Below, one piece after another: positions 26,192-34,728 of a DNA stretch of 64,000 nt. This DNA is from Falsiroseomonas sp050563545 (GTDB lineage Bacteria; Pseudomonadota; Alphaproteobacteria; Acetobacterales; Acetobacteraceae). The notes below the pieces were generated by a model. It saw only the letters and a list, made by a program, of their open reading frames with translations, had not been told where the DNA came from and made no database searches. The DNA is taken from NCBI RefSeq assembly GCF_050563545.1, contig NZ_JBNXUM010000036.1:1-64000 (forward strand). The letters are read 5' to 3'. A program made the position numbers and the translations under genes. Every line of letters begins with the position of its first letter. Position 1 is the first letter of the stretch.

Positions 26192-27160
26192 TCAGTCCGG
26201 CCGGATGTTCGCGCGGCGGATCACGGCGGTGAAGCGCGCGGTGTCCGCGGCGATCGTGGCGGCATAGCGTGCGCCGTCGAAGCCAGCCGGCACGAAGCCC
26301 AGCCCCGCAAGCCGGTCCCGCAGGTCGGGGCGCAGCACCGCTTCGGAGAAGGCGCGGTAGAGCCGCTCCACGATGGCCTGCGGCGTGCCCGCGCGCACCA
26401 GCACGCCCCAATGCGTGTAGAGGTCGACGCCGGGAAGGCCGAGCTCCGCGAAGGTCGGCACGTCGGGGAAGGCGGTAGCACGCGCGTCGCCGGTGACCGC
26501 CAGGGCGCGCAGCTTGCCGTCCTGGATATAGGGCGCGGAGGCGCTGAGCCCATTGACGCCGAGAGGGACGTGGCCGGCGAGCAGGTCGTTCATCGCGGGA
26601 CCGGTGCCGCGATACGGCAGGTGCGTGATCTGCACCCCGGCCTCGAACTTCAGCATCTCGCCCACCAGATGCGTCGGCGCGCCGTTGCCGCCGGAGCCAT
26701 AGGCCAGCGCCCCGGGCTGCGCCTTCGCCAGCGCGATCAGCTCCGGCAGCGTGCGCGCCGGGACCGAGGGATGCGCGAGCAGCACGACCGGCGCCTGGGC
26801 CAGCAGCACGACCGGCGTGAAATCGCGCGCGGAATCGTAGGGGATGGTGGCGAAGAGGCCGGGATTGATCGTGAAGGTCGAGTCGACGGCGAGCAGCGTG
26901 TAGCCGTCTGGCTCCGACCGCGCCACGACTTCCGTGCCGACGATGCCGCCGGCACCGGCGCGGTTCTCGATCACCAGCTGCTGGCCTAGGCTGCGGGAGA
27001 TGAAGGGCTCCAGTATGCGGATCAGGTTGTCGGTGCCGCCGCCAGGGCCGAAAGGGATGACCACGCGGATCGGCCGCGTCGGCCAGGCCGGCTGCGCGCG
27101 CGCCGGCGTGATGGCCGCGGTTGCGGCGGTGGCGAGAAGAACGCGGCGCTGCATCGCCAT
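26192..27160 (-). CDS. Bug/TctC-family tripartite tricarboxylate receptor
   Basis: A 322-residue periplasmic receptor with signal RRVLLATAATAAITPARAQ. Motifs: VIPFGPGGGTDNLIRI, VIENRAGAGGIVG, EPDGYTLL, THLPYRGTGPAMNDLL. It opens the minus-strand array. It is divergent from the ketopantoate-reductase-like gene at 27251, with 90 bases shared for promoters. Confidence 0.92.
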   Translation of the reverse strand: MAMQRRVLLATAATAAITPARAQPAWPTRPIRVVIPFGPGGGTDNLIRILEPFISRSLGQQLVIENRAGAGGIVGTEVVARSEPDGYTLLAVDSTFTINPGLFATIPYDSARDFTPVVLLAQAPVVLLAHPSVPARTLPELIALAKAQPGALAYGSGGNGAPTHLVGEMLKFEAGVQITHLPYRGTGPAMNDLLAGHVPLGVNGLSASAPYIQDGKLRALAVTGDARATAFPDVPTFAELGLPGVDLYTHWGVLVRAGTPQAIVERLYRAFSEAVLRPDLRDRLAGLGFVPAGFDGARYAATIAADTARFTAVIRRANIRPD

Positions 27161-27250
27161 TCTGGCTCGACCTTCCCCGTGTTTGCCCCGAAGCTTATGG
27201 CTGGCGCTGGCACGCGCCAAGATCGAATAGCGGCAAGGAAGGAACCGGAG

Positions 27251-28303
27251 ATGGGCATCGTCATCATCGGGGCTGGCGCGATCGGCGGCAGCCTCGGCGC
27301 CTGCCTGATCCGCGCGGGCGAGCATGTGCTGCTGGTGGACCGCGATGCCGTGCATGTCGCGACGATGAACGCGGAGGGCCTGCGCCTTGAGGGCCGCGAG
27401 ACCTTCGGCGTCGCCGCGCGCGCGGTGCTGCCGGAGGCACTGGAGGCGGCGCTGGGCGGCGCCGTGCCGAAGACGGTCGTGCTCGCGACCAAGTCGCAGC
27501 ACACCGAGGCCGCGCTGAGCCCGGTGGTGCCGCTGCTGGGCGAGCACAGCGTCGTGCTATCGCTGCAGAACGGCCTCAACCCGCATGAGGTGGCGGCGCT
27601 CGCCGGCCCGCGGCGCACCATTGCCGCCTGCATCAATTCCATGGCGGCGGACTGGCAGGCGCCGGGCCTGATCCTGTTCGGCGGGCCGGGCACGATGCGC
27701 ATCGGCGAACTCGACGGGTCCGTGACGCCGCGCGTGCAGGAACTGGCTGACCTGCTGCGCAGGCACTACGTCGCTAACACCGCCGTCACCGACAATGTCT
27801 GGGGCCACCTCTGGGGCAAGGAGGCCTATGGCGCGTGGCTGTTCGCCCAGGCGGTGTCCGGCGCGCCGGTAGCGGAGGTGCTCGACGCGCCGGAGAACGC
27901 CAGCATGCTCGCCAACCTGGCTGCAGAGGTGATCGCGGTCGCCGAGGCCGAGGGCGTGCGGGTAGAAGCGGTGGACCAGTTCGTCCCGGCCGCGGTGCGC
28001 TTTGGCGTCCCGCGCGAGGACTCGGCGCTGCGTCGCTGCCTGTCCGACATGGCGGCACTGAACCGGCGGTCGCAGAAGCCGCGCAGCGGCATTTGGCGCG
28101 ACCTGGCAGTGCGCAAGCGCAGCACGGAGGTGGATGCGCAGCTTGGCATCGTGGTCAGGCTGGGCGCGAAACACGCCATCCCAACGCCGCTGGTGGCGAA
28201 GCTGACGGACATCATCCACGCGCTGGAACGGCAGGAGATCCCGATGGGCGAGGCGAATCTAGCCGCGTTGAGGGCTGTTGACGCAGCCGCCTATCGCGGC
28301 TGA
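27251..28303 (+). CDS. Ketopantoate reductase-like (ApbA/PanE family) protein
   Basis: A 350-residue protein, longer than usual PanE (about 300). The Rossmann motif VIIGAGAIGGSLG opens it; VLATKSQHTEAAL and LQNGLNPHEV follow, then the C-terminal domain with VWGHLWGKEAYGAW carrying the conserved Lys. It stands alone on the plus strand, divergent from the Bug receptor. ATG 27251 follows AAGGAACCGGAG. Role inferred only by family. Confidence 0.82.
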   Translation: MGIVIIGAGAIGGSLGACLIRAGEHVLLVDRDAVHVATMNAEGLRLEGRETFGVAARAVLPEALEAALGGAVPKTVVLATKSQHTEAALSPVVPLLGEHSVVLSLQNGLNPHEVAALAGPRRTIAACINSMAADWQAPGLILFGGPGTMRIGELDGSVTPRVQELADLLRRHYVANTAVTDNVWGHLWGKEAYGAWLFAQAVSGAPVAEVLDAPENASMLANLAAEVIAVAEAEGVRVEAVDQFVPAAVRFGVPREDSALRRCLSDMAALNRRSQKPRSGIWRDLAVRKRSTEVDAQLGIVVRLGAKHAIPTPLVAKLTDIIHALERQEIPMGEANLAALRAVDAAAYRG

Positions 28304-28390
28304 CGCACGCCAAAGTGCAGCGAAGTCCGTAGATAAAGCGTTTATCGGTTCGACCTGAGGCTGTCGCCGGGAAGCGACCTTCAATGCCCG

Positions 28391-28410
28391 ACGCCGCTGG
28401 GACGCGGCGT
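28391..28410 (+). terminator. Possible terminator after the ketopantoate-reductase-like gene
   Basis: A 7-bp GC stem (ACGCCGC / GCGGCGT) with a 6-nt loop, 88 bases after the stop. It has no T tract. The rest of the 238-base gap shows nothing else recognisable. Confidence 0.3.
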
Positions 28411-28541
28411 GACCCATCGGGCGCTAGAGGCAGCAGAGCCGACAGTGCGACAATTCAGTTTGCGCGAAGGCTGCCACCCTTCCGCCGATCCGACTAGACC
28501 GACAGAGTCCGTGACGAACCTTCGCCGCTGGCCGCACGGCG

Positions 28542-29375
28542 CTATCCCTTGACGGCGCCCGCCGTCAGCCCTGCAATGACATACCGCTGCGCCGCGAGAA
28601 TGAAGGCCAGGATCGGCGCTAGCTGGACCGTCGCCGCAGCGAACAGGACGCCCCAGTCCACCCCGTCCGTCGTGCTCAGCATCTCGCTCATCACCAGCGG
28701 CGCGGTGCGCGCGATGCGCGTGGTGAAGATCAGCGCAAAGATGAACTCGTTCCAGGCATAGACGATCACGAAGAGTGAGGCCGCGATCACCCCGTTCACC
28801 ACCAGCGGCAGCACAACCATCCGCAGCACCTGCAGAAGTCCCGCCCCGTCCACCACCGCCGCTTCCTCCAGCTCCCGCGGGACCTGGTCGATGAAGGCGC
28901 GCATGATCCAGGTCGAGAGGCTGACGAAGAAGGCCGCATACATCAGCACCAGGACCAGGTGCGTGTCCGTCAGGTGCAGCCAGGAGAACAGCGGAAACAG
29001 CGGCAGCGTCACCACGATCGGCGGCAGCATCCGCACCAGCACCATGAAGAACGCCGAGAGCGCCAGCGCGCGCCCGCGGAAACGCGCGTAGACGTATCCC
29101 GCCAGGGTGGAGGCCACGACGGTCAGCAGCGTCGCGCCGATGGTCACCACCAGGCTGTTCGCCATGTCCGGCAGGAAGGCCGGCCATTCCTTCAGCAGGC
29201 GGCGGTAGTTCTCCAGGCTCGGCTCGAAGACCAGCTGCGGCGGTATCGCGAAGATGTCGCGCTGCGACTTGAAGGACGACAGCACCACCATCGCGATCGG
29301 GAAGACCGACCAGGCGATCGCGAGCGCCGCGGCCGAGAGCCGCCACGCCTTGCCCGCCGCGCGCGGGCTACGCAT
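28542..29375 (-). CDS. ABC importer permease, MalG type
   Basis: A 277-residue membrane protein with N-terminal helix LAIAWSVFPIAMVVLSSFKS, an EAA loop (LEEAAVVDGAGLLQVLRMVV) and the C-terminal LTAGAVKG. It is the last gene of the minus-strand importer operon and overlaps the MalF-type gene by eight bases. No ATPase gene follows. Confidence 0.88.
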   Translation of the reverse strand: MRSPRAAGKAWRLSAAALAIAWSVFPIAMVVLSSFKSQRDIFAIPPQLVFEPSLENYRRLLKEWPAFLPDMANSLVVTIGATLLTVVASTLAGYVYARFRGRALALSAFFMVLVRMLPPIVVTLPLFPLFSWLHLTDTHLVLVLMYAAFFVSLSTWIMRAFIDQVPRELEEAAVVDGAGLLQVLRMVVLPLVVNGVIAASLFVIVYAWNEFIFALIFTTRIARTAPLVMSEMLSTTDGVDWGVLFAAATVQLAPILAFILAAQRYVIAGLTAGAVKG

Positions 29376-30315
29376 GGTGGAACATCTTCAGCCAGGCGGC
29401 ATACAGGTATGGCGCCGCCACGGCCAGGGACAGCAGCACCATCGCGAAGGCGGTCGCGGAGGCCAGGCCGAATTCGTGGTACCGGAAGGCCGCGCGGTAG
29501 AGATAGACGGCCAGCACCTCCGTCATGCGCGCCGGCCCGCCTTCGGTCACCAGCCAGATCTCGGCGAAGATCCGCATCGCCGTGATGTAGCGGAAGACTA
29601 GCGCGACCAGCAGCGCAGGCAGGATGAAGGGCAGCGTGACGTGCCGGAAGGCCTGCCAGGCGTTGGCGCCGTCCACCGTCGCGGCCTCCTTGACGTCCTG
29701 CGGCACTGCGGCGAGCGCGGCATAGAGGATGAGGAAGGTGAAGGGCGTGTGGATCCAGATGCTCAGCAAGGCGGCCAGCACCAGCGCGTCGTTCGGGTCG
29801 GCAGACCAGTCTAGCTGCCCGATGCCCGTCTGCACCAGCGCCCAGCTCACCATGCCGATGTCGGGCTCCAGCACGAAGCGCCACATCGCGACCGCCGAGA
29901 CCTCGTTGATGGCGTAGGGCGCGATCAGCAGCGCGATCACCACGCGGCGGTACGGCATCCAGCCTGAGACCAGCAGCGCCAGGCCGAGGCCGAGCAGCAG
30001 TTCGCCATAGACCACCGCGTTGACCACGAGGAAGGTGTTCCAAGCCGCGCGCCAGAAGACGCGGTCGGCCAGCAGCGCCGCGTAGTTGTCGAGCCCCACG
30101 AAGGCCGGATCGCCCGCGAAGCTCGCCTTGTGCAGGCTCATCCACCCGACATAGACCGCCGGCAGCAGGATCAGCCCGACCAGCATGATCTGCGCCGGCG
30201 CGAGCAGTCCGTAATGCACCGGCGCCGGCCGCGTGCTGCCGGGCGCGCGGAGGCGCCGCGGGCGCGCGGGCGCGGGAACGGCCGCGGCCGGCAGCGTGGC
30301 GGCGTCCTGCGGCAC
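29368..30315 (-). CDS. ABC importer permease, MalF type
   Basis: A 315-residue membrane protein. The GTG start at 30315 is chosen because it lies directly after the binding-protein stop; longer in-frame readings run back into that gene. A Pro/Ala/Arg-rich cytoplasmic head of about 35 residues precedes the first helix (IMLVGLILLPAVYVGWMSLH). The EAA loop is KEAATVDGANAWQAFRHVTL. Confidence 0.87.
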   Translation of the reverse strand: MPQDAATLPAAAVPAPARPRRLRAPGSTRPAPVHYGLLAPAQIMLVGLILLPAVYVGWMSLHKASFAGDPAFVGLDNYAALLADRVFWRAAWNTFLVVNAVVYGELLLGLGLALLVSGWMPYRRVVIALLIAPYAINEVSAVAMWRFVLEPDIGMVSWALVQTGIGQLDWSADPNDALVLAALLSIWIHTPFTFLILYAALAAVPQDVKEAATVDGANAWQAFRHVTLPFILPALLVALVFRYITAMRIFAEIWLVTEGGPARMTEVLAVYLYRAAFRYHEFGLASATAFAMVLLSLAVAAPYLYAAWLKMFHHA

Positions 30316-30316
30316 G

Positions 30317-31594
30317 TCAGCTCGGCAGCAGGGGCTCGATGCGCTGCTTCGCGCTGCGCATGGCCGCCAGCGGCTCCGCCTGGCCGAGCATCGCGCGCTG
30401 CACCTCCTCCATGAAGAGGTCCATCGCGCGGCCGGCATTCTCGAAGCCCGGCAGGGTCAGCATCGCCGTCGGCAGCACGCGCCGCTCAAGGTCGGCATAG
30501 GGCGCGAGTTCCCGCACGCGGGGGTCGTCATAGGCCGACATGCGCACGGGACCGTTGCCGTTCACCGCCGCCTTAATCGTGTTCTCGACCGAGGACATCT
30601 GCCGGATGAAGGACCAGGCCAGCTGCTTGTCGCGCGCGTTGCGCGGGATGCCGATCGCCCAGACCGAGGTCTTGGCCGGCACGAGCGCGCCCTTGCGGCC
30701 GGCGACGGAGGCCATCATCGGGATGTTCGCCACCGTCACCTCGCCGGGGAAGCGGCTGGCGCGGGGGTCGTTGTAGTTCACGATGCGGCCGAAAGGCTGG
30801 TTGGTCAGCGCCGCGCGGCCCTGCTGCATCGCGGTGATCACCTCCTCCGTCTTGAAGGTCATGACGTTGCGCGGCAGCACGCCGCGCCGGTACCAGTCGC
30901 GCACCAGGGCGATCGCGGCGACGGACTGCGGCTGGTCGGCGACGAAGCGGTAGTCCCGCGTGATGAAGTCGCCGCCATGGGCGCGGATGATGTCCATCAG
31001 CGCCGCGGGATCGTCCATCGATAGCGCATAGCCTGCGACTCGCGTGCCGTCGCCGCGGGCGAAGGTCATGCGCTCGGCAAGTGCGATGATCTCCTCGAAG
31101 CTCTCGGGCTGCCCCTCCTGGCCGCGTTCCTTCATCAGCGCGCGGTTCGTGAAGAAGCCGTGTGTCGCGTGGCGGAAGGGCACGCCGATCTGCCGCCCAC
31201 GATAGGTGTGCGCGGCGATCATGGAAGGCGAGATCTCCTCGATCCGCTCGACCGGCGCGGCCTGCTGGTAGGGGGCGAGGTCCTCGAAGAGCGGTGCGAT
31301 GTGCGGGCCGCCATAGCGTTCCAGCAGGAAGCCTGCATCCACCCCGCCCTGCGACAGCTGCGCCTCGCGGTAGAGCCGCTCATGCACGGCCTCGATGCCG
31401 AAGGTCAGCCACTCGATCTCGACGCCCGCCTGGCGGCGCCATTCGGCGGTGGCGTCGCCGGCCGGCCCCTGGGTCAGCACGTTGCGGTGCACCGCGTGGC
31501 TGATGACGACGAACTTGCGGGGCTGCGCCAGCACGGGGCGGGCGAGCGGCGCGGCGGCTAGCGCCGCGATCGCGGCGCGTCGGGTGATCCTCAT
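30317..31594 (-). CDS. ABC importer extracytoplasmic solute-binding protein (family 1)
   Basis: A 425-residue periplasmic protein with signal RRAAIAALAAAPLARPVLAQ. Family-1 features are the paired lobes and RYGGPHIAPLFEDLAPYQQ, PFRHATHGFFTNRALMKERG and VWAIGIPRNARDKQLAWSFI. The ATGA overlap with the regulator upstream shows co-transcription. The ligand is unknown; the TauD-like gene at the operon head suggests a compound needing oxidative attack. Confidence 0.85.
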   Translation of the reverse strand: MRITRRAAIAALAAAPLARPVLAQPRKFVVISHAVHRNVLTQGPAGDATAEWRRQAGVEIEWLTFGIEAVHERLYREAQLSQGGVDAGFLLERYGGPHIAPLFEDLAPYQQAAPVERIEEISPSMIAAHTYRGRQIGVPFRHATHGFFTNRALMKERGQEGQPESFEEIIALAERMTFARGDGTRVAGYALSMDDPAALMDIIRAHGGDFITRDYRFVADQPQSVAAIALVRDWYRRGVLPRNVMTFKTEEVITAMQQGRAALTNQPFGRIVNYNDPRASRFPGEVTVANIPMMASVAGRKGALVPAKTSVWAIGIPRNARDKQLAWSFIRQMSSVENTIKAAVNGNGPVRMSAYDDPRVRELAPYADLERRVLPTAMLTLPGFENAGRAMDLFMEEVQRAMLGQAEPLAAMRSAKQRIEPLLPS

Positions 31595-32340
31595 GCTTCC
31601 TCCCCGTCAATCACGATCCGCGCGGGATGGCGCTGGTAGAAATGCTGCCGTGCGGCGGTGATGTGCGCCACCATCTCGGCCTGGGCGCGCGTCGCGTCGC
31701 GCGCGCGGATTGCCTCCAGGATCGAGGCATGCTCGGCGTTCAGCCGCGCGATGCGGGCGGCGGGGTCGAGCTCCCCGAAGTTGCGGACCTCCACCGGACC
31801 CATGCCGATCAGGTTTGGCAGCTGCTCGATGGTGGCGACGTAGAAGGCGTTGCCGGCGGCGCGCGCGACAGCGCGGTGGAAGCGGAAATTGGCGTCGCGC
31901 GCGAGCTCCGGCGCCCCCATCGCCAGCACCTCGCCGGGCTCGGCGAGCGTCGCCTCGATCTCGGCTAGCGCCTCGGGCGTGCGGCGCTGCGCGGCGAGCC
32001 GCGCGATCTCGCCTTCCAGCGTCGCGCGGAACTCGTAGAGCTGCTCGGCGTCGGCGATGGTCTGCACCAGCGGGAAGCGCAGCCCGCCGGGATCGGGGCC
32101 GCGCAGCACGACCGTGCCCGAGCCCTTGAGCGAGCTGACATAGCCCGCCTGCTTTAGCGTCGCGAGCGCCGCGCGCAAGACGGGCCGCGAGACGGAGAAG
32201 CGCCGGCAAAGCTCGAACTCGCTCGGCAGCCGCGCGTCCCGCGGGAACTCGCCGCGGTCGATCAAGCGGCGGATCTGCTCCTCGACGCGGTCGGCGAGGC
32301 TCGCCGGCCTTGCGGCCGGCGCGGCGGCGCTGCGCACCAT
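31591..32340 (-). CDS. GntR regulator, FadR subfamily
   Basis: A 249-residue repressor. The winged helix is at residues 14-80 (LADRVEEQIRRLIDRGEFPR, then LPSEFELCRRFSVSRPVLRA). The FCD ligand-binding domain is at about 100-230, with the metal-binding pattern D..FH in RDANFRFHRAVA and later H in LNAEHASILEAI. It lies inside the operon, between the dioxygenase and importer genes, so it likely controls its own transcript in response to the imported compound. Confidence 0.87.
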   Translation of the reverse strand: MVRSAAAPAARPASLADRVEEQIRRLIDRGEFPRDARLPSEFELCRRFSVSRPVLRAALATLKQAGYVSSLKGSGTVVLRGPDPGGLRFPLVQTIADAEQLYEFRATLEGEIARLAAQRRTPEALAEIEATLAEPGEVLAMGAPELARDANFRFHRAVARAAGNAFYVATIEQLPNLIGMGPVEVRNFGELDPAARIARLNAEHASILEAIRARDATRAQAEMVAHITAARQHFYQRHPARIVIDGEEA

Positions 32341-32344
32341 CGCC

Positions 32345-33238
32345 TCAGATCGGCCGCTCGCCGAGCGTGGTCAGCCGATGCATCCGCCGCCGCCCGAGCC
32401 CCGTGAAGGCGTCGCGCCGGTGCATGGTGCAGCGGTTGTCCCAGATGATGAGGTCGCCGACACGCCATTCCTGCGTCCAGCAGTTCTCCGGCAGCGCGGC
32501 GACGGACCAGAGCTCGTCGAGCAGCGCCTCGCTCCTCTCGAGCCTGAGGCCCGGGATGTAGCCGCCGAAGCGGCGGCCGAGGAACAACGCTTTGCGCCCG
32601 GTCTCCGGATGGGTGCGCAGCAGCGGGTGGATCGGCCCGGGCATCTCCCGCACGTCGTCGGTGTCGATGTCGCGGTAACCCGGCCGCGCGCCGCCCTGCG
32701 CGTTGTGGCTCGCCTGGTGCTTGCAGGTCAGCCCGGCCTTGCGGCCGCCGGGATGTGTCAGGATCTCGCGCGTTTCGGGCCGAAGCGCGTCCACGGCGGC
32801 GTACATGTTCGCGAAGGACGTATTGCCCCCCGTAGGCGGCACCTCGCGCGCGAGCAGCATGGTCAGCGCCGAGGGCTCGTCGGTGAAGGCAAGGTCGGTG
32901 TGCCAGTTCAGCTCGCCGTCGCCGTGCTCGCCGATCGGCTTCCCGTCCTCCGTCACGTTGGAGATGATCGTCACCGCCGGCGCATCGCGCAGATAGACCG
33001 GGCGGGACCGCGTGAAGTCCGGCGAGGGCTTCAGCGTTCCGAAGCGCGCGCCGAAGCGCTCGAAGGCGACGTCATCGATGTCGGTGCCGCGAATGCGGAT
33101 GACGAGGTGGTCGAGCAGCGCGCCACGTACGGTCGTGAACTCCTCGTCCGCGAAGTCGGCGGGGTCGAAGCCCTCGATATCGGCACCAAGGGCCGCGCCG
33201 GTTGGCACGACGGTCACACGGCTGCGCGTGAGCGACAT
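32345..33238 (-). CDS. TauD/TfdA-family 2-oxoglutarate-dependent dioxygenase
   Basis: A 297-residue non-heme iron enzyme. The iron ligands are the HxD of NWHTDLAF and the distal His of CTMHRRDAF; the arginine of GLGRRRMHRLT binds 2-oxoglutarate. The family hydroxylates sulfonates, phenoxyacetates and similar compounds to release the side group. It heads the regulator/importer operon, so it probably attacks the imported solute. The exact substrate is unknown. Confidence 0.88.
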   Translation of the reverse strand: MSLTRSRVTVVPTGAALGADIEGFDPADFADEEFTTVRGALLDHLVIRIRGTDIDDVAFERFGARFGTLKPSPDFTRSRPVYLRDAPAVTIISNVTEDGKPIGEHGDGELNWHTDLAFTDEPSALTMLLAREVPPTGGNTSFANMYAAVDALRPETREILTHPGGRKAGLTCKHQASHNAQGGARPGYRDIDTDDVREMPGPIHPLLRTHPETGRKALFLGRRFGGYIPGLRLERSEALLDELWSVAALPENCWTQEWRVGDLIIWDNRCTMHRRDAFTGLGRRRMHRLTTLGERPI

Positions 33239-33747
33239 GGACGACCTCCCTACGGCCTCGTGAGCCTGACAGAACTGGAGGAAAACTGCCGCCCAACTTA
33301 CAAATCTGTCAACCAGAATCGAAGATCCGCTTCATCGGGTGCGGGATACACACCGCCGGAGGGATTGCAGACGATGCCGCCGCGGAGCGGCCAGCCTGCT
33401 CGCCCCCGCGAAAGTAGGTTGGACCGGCGATGCTCGAACCGCGCCCGAATTGCGACTGCGATCGCGACCCGCTGCCGAAAAGCCCCGACGCCTTCATCGG
33501 CTCGAATTGTCGGGCTGAGATGGAGCCTAGCCAGCTGCGCCCGGCGGAGAAGCTGGCGACGTTTTCCCCGCCATCTCTGCCTGGAAGCGATCGAGACTGG
33601 CGCCCTGGGGCGCGACCGCATTGCTGGAATAGACGCGCAGATCGCCAGCGAGCATCCCGTTTGGCGCCGCGTCGTCCATAGCAGAGCCTGTTCCACTTCC
33701 CAGGCGAGGTCTCTACGCTCGCATCAAACCGGCTCGAGGATCGTCGT
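33239..33747. other. Intergenic region between the TauD operon and a Bug receptor gene
   Basis: This 509-base divergent gap holds no supported gene. The part next to the TauD gene is unusually AT-rich and is listed as a candidate promoter. The middle (33350-33700) is GC-rich with open frames on both strands but no motif. Confidence 0.6.
33284..33312 (-). promoter_or_regulatory. Candidate promoter/operator of the TauD operon
   Basis: The minus strand has a perfect TTGACA (33312-33307), about 70 bases before the ATG. A -10 at normal spacing is poor (CAGTTT). The -35 is part of a small inverted repeat CTTACAAATCTGTCAA (33297-33312) that could bind the FadR-type regulator of the operon. Confidence 0.3.
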
Positions 33748-34728
33748 ATGCTGAGACGTCGCCTGCTCACATCCGCCCTCGCCTTGCCGCTACTGGGGCG
33801 CGTGCAAAATGCCCGCGCCGTCACATGGCCGGAGCGGCCGGTGCGGATCATCGTGCCGTTCGGGGCGGGTGGTGCCTCCGACATCGTCGCGCGGCTCATC
33901 GCTGCGCCGCTGCAAACGCAGTTCGGCCAGCCCTTTGTGATCGACAACCGGCCCGGCGCCGGCGGCACGCTGGGCGCGGCGGCCGCGGCGGCCGCGGCGG
34001 CAGCGACGGACGGGCACACGCTGGTGATCAGCGCGCACTCGCCGATCGTTATCGGCCCCGCGATGTACAACGTGCCCTACGATCCCATGCGGTCCTTCCG
34101 GCATATCGCGCTGGTCGGCGTGATCCCCTTCGTCGCGCTGGTGCGACCGGACAAGCTGCCCGTGACGGACCTGCGCGGCCTGGCGGAGGCCGCGCGGCGC
34201 AGCCCGACGCCGATCCCCTTCGCCTCCGCCGGCAACGGCGCGCTGGGCCATATCGTGGGCCTGGCCTTTATGAAGAGCTTCGGCGTCCAGCTCGAGCACG
34301 TGCCCTACCGCAACGCCTCGATGCTGCAGAGCGACTTGGCGGCCGGCAACATCCCCATGACCTTCGACGGCCTGCCGCAAATGCTGAACTACATCCGAAA
34401 CGGCACGCTGAGGCCGCTCGCCGTGACGACCGCGACGCGCTCGCCGCGCCTGCCCGAGGTGCCGACCGCCGCCGAGGCCGGCGCGCCGGAGATGGCGGTG
34501 GACAACTGGCTCGGCGTCTCCGCGCCCGCGTCGCTGCCGGACGAGGCGGCGGAGCGCGTCTTCGCCGCGATCGACACCGCCCTACAGAGCGCGGAAATCG
34601 TCGCGCGGATGGATCAGCTGGGCTTCATGCGCCAGCCCCTGACCTCGGCCGGCTTCACCGCGATGCTGCAGGACCAGGTGGACAGCTGGGCGCCGATGAT
34701 CCGCGCCGCCAACATCCGGCCGGATTGA
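33748..34728 (+). CDS. Bug/TctC-family tripartite tricarboxylate receptor
   Basis: A 326-residue periplasmic receptor with signal RRRLLTSALALPLLGRVQNA. Motifs: VPFGAGGASDIVARLI, VIDNRPGAGG, EHVPYRNASMLQSDLA. Where the family usually has a VA+APDGYT stretch, this protein has an uninterrupted alanine run followed by TDGHT, encoded by GCG/GCC repeats (33975-34010). This lengthens or replaces a loop near the ligand cleft. The TGATG overlap with the next gene shows coupling. Confidence 0.9.
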   Translation: MLRRRLLTSALALPLLGRVQNARAVTWPERPVRIIVPFGAGGASDIVARLIAAPLQTQFGQPFVIDNRPGAGGTLGAAAAAAAAAATDGHTLVISAHSPIVIGPAMYNVPYDPMRSFRHIALVGVIPFVALVRPDKLPVTDLRGLAEAARRSPTPIPFASAGNGALGHIVGLAFMKSFGVQLEHVPYRNASMLQSDLAAGNIPMTFDGLPQMLNYIRNGTLRPLAVTTATRSPRLPEVPTAAEAGAPEMAVDNWLGVSAPASLPDEAAERVFAAIDTALQSAEIVARMDQLGFMRQPLTSAGFTAMLQDQVDSWAPMIRAANIRPD

